NCBI RefSeq assembly: GCF_001422815.1
Contig: NZ_LMMP01000018.1
Span: 1 to 37,209 of the forward strand
Source of the DNA: Methylobacterium sp. Leaf91
GTDB taxonomy: Bacteria > Pseudomonadota > Alphaproteobacteria > Rhizobiales > Beijerinckiaceae
DNA length: 37,209 nucleotides
Direction of reading: 5' to 3'
Shown in pieces: positions 32,122-37,209 of the stretch. A model generated the notes under the pieces. The model ran no database searches and had not been told where the DNA came from. It saw only the letters and a list, made by a program, of their open reading frames with translations. The translations under genes and the position numbers were made by a program. Numbering within the stretch: the first letter of the stretch is position 1; each line of letters starts with the position of its first letter.

Positions 32122-32991
32122 TCAGAGCTTGAGGATATGGGTCGGATCGAGGCGCAGGCGCAGCAGATGGGCGACGGCGAGGAGATTTCCGCGCAGACGT
32201 CCCCGCCGGTCGACGTAGGGTTCTGGTGAAACGCTGCGCGCGATGTTGGAACCAACGTTCTGGATCAAAAGCTGGAGCCCGAAGCGCAAGCTGAGCGTGC
32301 CCTTGCGGATTAGGTAGAGCGGGTTGACGACCTGCGAGTACCCGAGCCGGACGCCGCTCGACCTGCCGCCCTTGACCCCGAGATGGGCACCGACGAGGTT
32401 GCTGATCCATACGACCTTGCCCCGGGTCGCCATCTGGCTGGAGAAATCAATGTCCTCCAGCCAGCCGTACAGGGGCAGCGCCTCGTCGAAGCGACGCCCT
32501 GCGATCATGGCTGTGCGGAACGACATGTTGCAGCCGTAGGCACCCTCCCGCTCGCGGATGATCTGGTCGTACGGCCCCGCGGGAGCCTGTGCCACGGCGT
32601 TCAGCGCGTCTTCTAGGGCCACCCCGGCGTTTCGCGCTCCGTCGAGAACGACGTTGCCTGTCACGGCGGCCCAATCCGGATGTTCACGGAACGCTGCCTC
32701 CAGAACGGCCAGATAATCCTTAGCCGGGACGAAATCGTCATCGAAGAACGTGACGACGTCGCATCGGTCCGACACGTCATCCAAGGCCCGATTGCGTTGG
32801 GCGCAGAGGCCAGTACGGCCGTACAGATACGTGAGCGGAAATTTCTCCGCTGTAAGACGCTCGACATGACCCGCATCGGGGGCGGAGATAACGACTTCGT
32901 CGGGCGGCCTGTGCTGCTGTTCCAGTTGCGCGAGCAACGAGGACAGAACGGACTTGCGTCCATAAGTCGGGATTACGATGCAAATACGCAT
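32122..32991 (-). CDS. GT2-family glycosyltransferase
   Basis: 289 aa from ATG 32991; TTG 33000 would overlap the stop of the upstream frame. GT-A fold: RICIVIPTYGRKSVLSSLLA opens the nucleotide-binding domain. The first acidic motif is VVTFFDDDFVPAKDYLAVLE, with the DDD metal/nucleotide triad. The acceptor-side GYNMSF-like GCNMSFRTAMI and the LYGWLEDIDFSSQMATRGK (ED) motif follow. There is no clear membrane helix, although VNPLYLIRKGTLSLRFGLQL may touch the membrane. It is an inverting sugar transferase probably acting on the EPS repeat unit. It is preceded by a truncated GT4 head that overlaps its start, so both are probably in one transcript. Confidence 0.84.
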   Translation of the reverse strand: MRICIVIPTYGRKSVLSSLLAQLEQQHRPPDEVVISAPDAGHVERLTAEKFPLTYLYGRTGLCAQRNRALDDVSDRCDVVTFFDDDFVPAKDYLAVLEAAFREHPDWAAVTGNVVLDGARNAGVALEDALNAVAQAPAGPYDQIIREREGAYGCNMSFRTAMIAGRRFDEALPLYGWLEDIDFSSQMATRGKVVWISNLVGAHLGVKGGRSSGVRLGYSQVVNPLYLIRKGTLSLRFGLQLLIQNVGSNIARSVSPEPYVDRRGRLRGNLLAVAHLLRLRLDPTHILKL

Positions 32992-32996
32992 GTCGG

Positions 32997-33257
32997 TCAA
33001 GCGCGGACCAAAATAGAGGTTTCTTTGAATGCGTCTCGTAGCTCACACTTTAAACAGTCCATCACAGACGTCTGAAACGTGATGCCTTCGAAATGCGTCC
33101 GACCCTCATCATCCGTCGCGAAGTCGAGAAGCGTGAAAATAGCCACTTCGGGATAGGCCTCGCAACTTTCTGAAACGACGCGCTCACGGCCTTGGAAGGC
33201 TGGAATCCAATCGTGTGCAATCGCAATCGTCAATCCGATGTCCCCCAAGCGACGCAC
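32997..33257 (-). pseudogene. truncated GT4 glycosyltransferase head, 86 aa
   Basis: The protein starts LTIAIAHDWIPAFQGRERVV, then YPEVAIFTLLDFATDDEGRT, then GITFQTSVMDCLK. This is the standard N-terminus of WbaZ-type GT4 glycosyltransferases (HDWLPxxGGAERV, ADVFTLxD, TSxxxxLP), normally about 380 residues long. Here homology fades after residue 70 and the frame closes at 32997 with a TGA overlapping TTG 33000. The first GG of the usual GGAERV is replaced by QGRERV. An AAGGAG ribosome-binding site precedes the start. It is either a relic or a coupled leader frame for the GT2 gene. Confidence 0.6.
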
Positions 33258-33685
33258 GCTCCTTATCGACCGAATTCAGGCGGCCAACTGCCGAGTGCGC
33301 GAACGAACCCCCTCACGGTAGTCCGCGCAGCGCGCGAAGACGATTTCTTACACGAGAAGCGTGTGTCCGGTCCAGGCAAGGCGCAGGCCGACATTGCCAG
33401 AACCATTAACGCTCGGTAGGGCCGCTTGCTGTGATCGACCGGGCGGCGTTCGCGGTATCCTAGGTGGCGCTCGGCCCATTACGTCATCGCTCCACAAACG
33501 CCACGTCGGTCACGCGGAGCGGACGTTCACTCCTCGCAGACTGGCACGATATCCGTGGATTGAAGATACGCCGCTACCATGGACGGGGGTGAAGGTATCG
33601 CGCATAACAATTCTCGACCGGCCCGGCCGTCCGTTGCAACCGGCTTCGCCGATACTCATACCGCGCACGAGACCTTCCTCGCCAC
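33258..33685. other. intergenic between divergent GT genes
   Basis: About 430 bases between the minus-strand GT block and the plus-strand GT4 gene. It must contain promoters for both directions. No coding frame or clear box is seen. Confidence 0.35.
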
Positions 33686-34924
33686 ATGACGAATTGTGTT
33701 CGACAGCCGTCCCGAGTGGTGGTCCTCAACGATGCGTCGGTGGCGAAGGGGGGCGCTACCGGCCTCGCGATCGCGTCAATCCGGTGGTTTCGAGAGCGTG
33801 ACGTTCCCGTCACCATGATCGTCGGTGACGGCGGAGCTAATCCCGAACTCGTCGCGATGGGCGTGGAGATCGTGGCTGCCGGCGGCCAAGCGCTGACTGT
33901 GGCTCCCCCCGCCGCGAGCCTTGTGAAGGGGCTCTACAACAGGCGCGCCGAGATGATCATCGGTGCCTGGATCGAAGCGAACGACGGGCCGGGCGTCGTC
34001 TATCACCTCCATGGCTGGTCGAAGATCCTTTCCCCTTCTGTCTTCGCGGCTCTCGGGCCCGTCCGTCGGAGAGTCGTGGTTTCGGCGCACGACTTCTTCC
34101 TGGTCTGCCCGAACGGTGGTTTCACGGTCTTTCCTAAAAACGAAGCGTGCCGGCGCGTGCCGCTTGGGGGGGATTGTCTGACGACGAATTGCGACAAGCG
34201 GAACTACGCTCAGAAGATCTGGCGCGTGGCACGCCAGGCGGTTGCCAATTATCTGCGTCACCGCCACATGCGCGACGTGCCGATCGTTGCAATCCACGAG
34301 GGCATGGTGCCGCTCCTGACGTTGGGTGGCTTAGCCGAGAGGAACATCGTCGTCCTGCGCAACCCCGTCGTCCCCTTCCGCACAGATAGGGTCCGCGCGG
34401 AGCACAACCGCAAGGCCGTCTTCATCGGCCGCCTAGACCACGAGAAGGGACCGGACCTCGCCGCCGCCGCCGCCGCGGCCGCTGGAACGGCGCTTCAGAT
34501 CATCGGCGACGGACCGCTGCGCGCTCAGATTGCGCAGGCCCATCCGAACGTCGAATTTGCGGGCTGGCAGACCCGGGAGGACATCGGCCGCCTCGTGAGC
34601 GATGCCCGTCTCCTCCTCATGACGAGCCGATATCCAGAACCCTTCGGCCTCGTCCTGATTGAAGCCCTCTGGAGCGGGCTCCCGGTCGTCGTTGCCCGGG
34701 ATGCACTCCTGGCGGAGGAGATTGATCGCCTGGGCGTAGGAGCATCCGCCAACCCGTTCGAGACCTCGGAATTCGGGGCCACCTTGGCGACGCTGATGGC
34801 CGACGACGAAGCCGTCGCCCGCATGAGCCGCAAGGCGTTTGGCGAAATTCCGCAAATCGCCTCGGATCCGGCCAGTTGGACCGATAGTCTCCTCGAACTC
34901 TACCGGACGAGGCTTCGTGCTTGA
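33686..34924 (+). CDS. GT4-family glycosyltransferase
   Basis: 412 aa from ATG 33686. GT-B enzyme: RVVVLNDASVAKGGATGLAI (N-terminal GGA loop), VVYHLHGWSKILSPSVFAAL, and RVVVSAHDFFLVCPNGGFTV, a CPNGG acceptor-side stretch seen in many capsule/EPS GT4 enzymes. The segment CRRVPLGGDCLTTNCDK contains three Cys and could be disulfide- or metal-stabilised. The C-terminal half has KAVFIGRLDHEKGPDLAAAA, ALQIIGDGPLRAQIAQAHPN, and the EX7E motif EPFGLVLIEALWSG near 318-331. It has a short alanine run (residues ~252-258). It transfers a sugar to the growing repeat unit; specificity unknown. Confidence 0.86.
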   Translation: MTNCVRQPSRVVVLNDASVAKGGATGLAIASIRWFRERDVPVTMIVGDGGANPELVAMGVEIVAAGGQALTVAPPAASLVKGLYNRRAEMIIGAWIEANDGPGVVYHLHGWSKILSPSVFAALGPVRRRVVVSAHDFFLVCPNGGFTVFPKNEACRRVPLGGDCLTTNCDKRNYAQKIWRVARQAVANYLRHRHMRDVPIVAIHEGMVPLLTLGGLAERNIVVLRNPVVPFRTDRVRAEHNRKAVFIGRLDHEKGPDLAAAAAAAAGTALQIIGDGPLRAQIAQAHPNVEFAGWQTREDIGRLVSDARLLLMTSRYPEPFGLVLIEALWSGLPVVVARDALLAEEIDRLGVGASANPFETSEFGATLATLMADDEAVARMSRKAFGEIPQIASDPASWTDSLLELYRTRLRA

Positions 34925-35337
34925 GCGCCACGAACGCCTCGAATGTCCGGATCGCACGGCTACGCACGGTGCTACGGTGAGCTAGCATGAGCGGAGTGAC
35001 ACGCATCGAGCCTTGGGAGTTCGGCTGCTTGGATCTCCAGTTGCGGCCGAGCTTTAATGATAACTTTACTAACAAGATCGATTCTATGATGACGCCATAT
35101 GAATTCGGACTGGCGATCGTGATTTCGCAATGCGCATCTCGACTGTTTCAAGCCGTCGTTCATTCGTAGGGAGACCAGCATTCGCACGAGGAGCCAGTAT
35201 GCGATTGATGATCCGCTTTTCGCTCTCCCCCATTTGAGGCGGTCCTGCTCTCCTTCGGAGCTACAGGCCCTTGTAGAGGGCGCAGCCCTTGGCGTATCAG
35301 TGGGATTAGGGGAAGCGGCTCGAGGGTGAGGCGATGA
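34925..35337. other. 410-bp gap between two GT4 genes
   Basis: A 60-codon plus-strand frame from ATG 34987 (MSGVTRIEPWEFGCLDLQLR) reads moderately protein-like but has no ribosome-binding site or known family. The rest is non-coding and should hold the promoter for the next gene. Confidence 0.35.
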
Positions 35338-36498
35338 ATGAATGACAGTGTAGTCGCCCGTGGCCCATGTGTTTTACACGTTGCCCGGGTCGGCTTTATT
35401 GGTGGAGCCGAGCGTATTGCACTGACGATTCTCGCGGGCCTTCATAAGAAAAACTGGGAACCGGTCCTGGCTTGCCCGGATGGAAATTTTCCCGAGGAGG
35501 CGCGTAGAAGGTCGGTTCGATACGTGCCCTGTTCGTGGAACAGGATGCGGGGAACCTACAATCCGTTGCGGCTTCTCGGGTACATTGCCGAGGTCTGGCG
35601 GGCGCATCGACAGATCGAAACGATCCTCGTGGGAGGAACGGTCGATCTGGTCCATGCCCACCACCCGGTCATGGTGCTGTATGCCTGTTCGAGTTGCCGC
35701 CGCCACAAGGTGCCACTGCTGCTCCATCTGCATGAGGGACCCCCGGGGCGCATCTTCGACCTGATCGCCCTGAAGGTTGCCGCTAGGTTCGCCGATCGCA
35801 TCGTTTGCGCATCGTCGGCGGGGCTGGATCTCTTGCGCAATGCCGGTGGCGATCCGGCCAAGGCGCAGGTCGTGAAGAATGCCGTAGATTACGATTTCAC
35901 GCGGGCGGAGGTGGTACCGTGTGAGGATGCCCGGGGGCCCGGACCGCATATCGGGATCTTCGGCGTCCTGGAGCCGCGTAAGGGACAGAACTACCTGATC
36001 GACGCCGTTCCGCTGCTGATCGACGTCTATCCGGACGCCAAGTTCTGGATCGTCGGCGGTCCTCAGTTCGAGGACAAAGTGTCGTACGCCCAGCACTTGG
36101 TCAGTTTAGCGCAAGCGCGGGGCGTCTCGGAACACCTGCGTTTCGTCGGTCATCAACACAACGTCGAGCGCTGGATGAAGGCAATGGATCTCGTCGTCCT
36201 GCCCTCGGTTTCGAACGAGTCCCTGAGCGTCGTCGTGCTCGAGGCCTTGTACCTCGGCATCTCTGTGGTCGCGACCGATGTCGGTGGAATCAGGGACGCG
36301 CTCAAGGACGGGGAGACCGGCTTCATTGTGGAGCCACGCAGCGCCGTGGCGCTGGCCCGCGCGATGACTACGGCGCTAACGGAGAACGGGGGGGCGATGA
36401 CGCGGCGGGCGCGGGAGGATGCGTGGGAGCGTTTCGCACCCGACCGACTCGTCGTGGATATGATCGCGGTCTATCGACGGATGATTGCCGATCGGTAG
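35338..36498 (+). CDS. GT4-family glycosyltransferase
   Basis: 386 aa from ATG 35338, with a GGTGAGG ribosome-binding site nearby. N-terminal GT-B domain: CVLHVARVGFIGGAERIALT (GGAER loop), DLVHAHHPVMVLYACSSCRR, PLLLHLHEGPPGRIFDLIAL and DRIVCASSAGLDLLRNAG. C-terminal domain: HIGIFGVLEPRKGQNYLIDA, AKFWIVGGPQFEDKVSYAQH, LRFVGHQHNVERWMKAMDLV, and the variant EX7E motif NESLSVVVLEALYLG near 294-308. In that motif the first Glu is followed by SLS rather than the usual PFG. It is likely a lipid-linked-unit sugar transferase. It converges with the RTX gene at the edge through a strong hairpin at 36604. Confidence 0.86.
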   Translation: MNDSVVARGPCVLHVARVGFIGGAERIALTILAGLHKKNWEPVLACPDGNFPEEARRRSVRYVPCSWNRMRGTYNPLRLLGYIAEVWRAHRQIETILVGGTVDLVHAHHPVMVLYACSSCRRHKVPLLLHLHEGPPGRIFDLIALKVAARFADRIVCASSAGLDLLRNAGGDPAKAQVVKNAVDYDFTRAEVVPCEDARGPGPHIGIFGVLEPRKGQNYLIDAVPLLIDVYPDAKFWIVGGPQFEDKVSYAQHLVSLAQARGVSEHLRFVGHQHNVERWMKAMDLVVLPSVSNESLSVVVLEALYLGISVVATDVGGIRDALKDGETGFIVEPRSAVALARAMTTALTENGGAMTRRAREDAWERFAPDRLVVDMIAVYRRMIADR

Positions 36499-36603
36499 TC
36501 GGTTCGGTCGGGGTCACGCGGCATCGCCCGCGGCACCCTCCGAGGGTGTACCCTGGACCGTAGGACGCCCGTCAAGGACCCCGGGGCACGTCGCCACCTG
36601 AAT

Positions 36604-36642
36604 GGCATTAAGCGGGCCGGCATCGCCGACCCGCTTAATGCC
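36604..36642. terminator. bidirectional terminator, 13-bp perfect stem
   Basis: GGCATTAAGCGGG (36604-36616) pairs without mismatch with CCCGCTTAATGCC (36630-36642). The 13-base loop can itself pair as CGGC/GCCG. It lies between the convergent GT4 gene (ends 36498) and RTX gene (ends 36669), so it most likely stops transcription from both sides. Confidence 0.72.
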
Positions 36643-36668
36643 GTGTTCCAAACCTGCGCTCCGATAAT

Positions 36669-37209
36669 TCACACGATCACGAAGCTGTGGTGCGTCAGGT
36701 CGACTGCGTTCGAGAAAGAAGCGACGGCGATTTCATGTCCCGCATTACCGTCCGCGTCCCAGTAGAGTGTCTTGGATTTCGTATTGAAGAAGAACTCCGC
36801 GTGTCCCTTGGACGCAGTCGTTCCAAACTCGAACCGATCCGCCGCCAAAGCACCGAGCGCATCGAGACCCTGGCCGAGGGACAGGCCGAATCCCGACGCA
36901 TCGAAGCTGACCCGATCGCCCGCGGCCACGGAGAAATCCGTGACCCGGTCAGTGCTTGTGGCGTCCGCCCGGCTGAACTCGAATATGTCCGCGCCGTCCC
37001 CACCCGTTAGAACGTCATTGCCCGCTCCCCCGTAGAGCACGTCGCGCCCGCCACCGCCGATCAGGGTGTCGTTGCCTGAGTCGCCTTCAAGGCGATTGTC
37101 GGCAACGTTGCCCGTGATCTTGTTGGCGAGGTCGTTGCCGGTGCCGGCCCTGGCGTTGCCGGTCAGCGTCAGGTTCTCGACGAAGCGCCCGAGGGTGAAA
37201 TCGACGGAG
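36669..37209 (-). CDS. RTX calcium-binding protein, C-terminal part
   Basis: The frame is open to the right edge (no start in the window), giving the last 179 residues. The order is spacer (VDFTLGRFVENLTLTGNARA, then LANKITGNVADN), RTX nonapeptides (LEGDSGNDTLIGGGGRDVLY, then GGAGNDVLTGGDGADIF), and a terminal module (EFSRADATSTDRVTDFSVAA, then FFFNTKSKTLYWDADGNAGH) ending SFVIV. The terminal module is clearly homologous to that of the RTX hydrolase ending at 19777, so both probably use the same type I exporter. The N-terminal function lies outside the window. Confidence 0.85.
   Translation of the reverse strand, partial: SVDFTLGRFVENLTLTGNARAGTGNDLANKITGNVADNRLEGDSGNDTLIGGGGRDVLYGGAGNDVLTGGDGADIFEFSRADATSTDRVTDFSVAAGDRVSFDASGFGLSLGQGLDALGALAADRFEFGTTASKGHAEFFFNTKSKTLYWDADGNAGHEIAVASFSNAVDLTHHSFVIV

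Overview
The window looks like an accessory replicon or genomic island of a Methylobacterium-type alphaproteobacterium. This is inferred from the GC-rich codon use, the many small Methylobacterium-style hypothetical proteins, a tolC-popZ neighbour pair typical of Rhizobiales, and ExoY/ExoF-type exopolysaccharide proteins. No rRNA, tRNA or CRISPR array was seen.

Bases 1-6170 are a scrap region. It holds small hypothetical genes, a probable phage remnant (a 124-aa protein followed by a terminase-like head ending at a TGA), a VanZ-like membrane protein, and truncated pieces of IS110, IS630, ISL3, IS21 and IS481 transposases, several fused to each other. Bases 6254-9365 carry an intact TolC outer-membrane channel followed by a decayed popZ and a decayed IS630 head.

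Bases 9366-37209 are a mosaic exopolysaccharide (EPS) locus broken up by IS debris. On the plus strand are a sulfotransferase, a Wzy-like polymerase, an ExoY-type initiating phosphosugar transferase, a small RTX-like secreted protein, an APS-kinase-like P-loop protein, a collagen-like protein, three GT4 glycosyltransferases, a polysaccharide pyruvyl transferase and an ExoF/Wza-type export protein. On the minus strand are an apparent operon of pyruvyl transferase, Wzx flippase and exported clan-A glycoside hydrolase, then a 1091-aa glycoside hydrolase with an RTX tail, a GT2 glycosyltransferase, a truncated GT4 head, and an RTX protein that runs off the right edge.

Together the genes suggest a Wzx/Wzy-dependent EPS. 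ExoY loads the first sugar on undecaprenyl phosphate, the GTs extend the unit, pyruvyl and sulfuryl groups may decorate it, Wzx flips it, Wzy polymerises it and the ExoF-like protein exports it. The exported hydrolase may trim chains in the periplasm. The RTX hydrolase and RTX proteins are probably type I secretion cargo that could use the TolC channel. The Wzc/ExoP co-polymerase and the type I ABC transporter/adaptor are not in the window. The most notable points are the possible sulfation module, the RTX-tailed hydrolase, the collagen-like protein, the tolC-popZ duplication with popZ decay, and a MITE-like deleted IS66 element.
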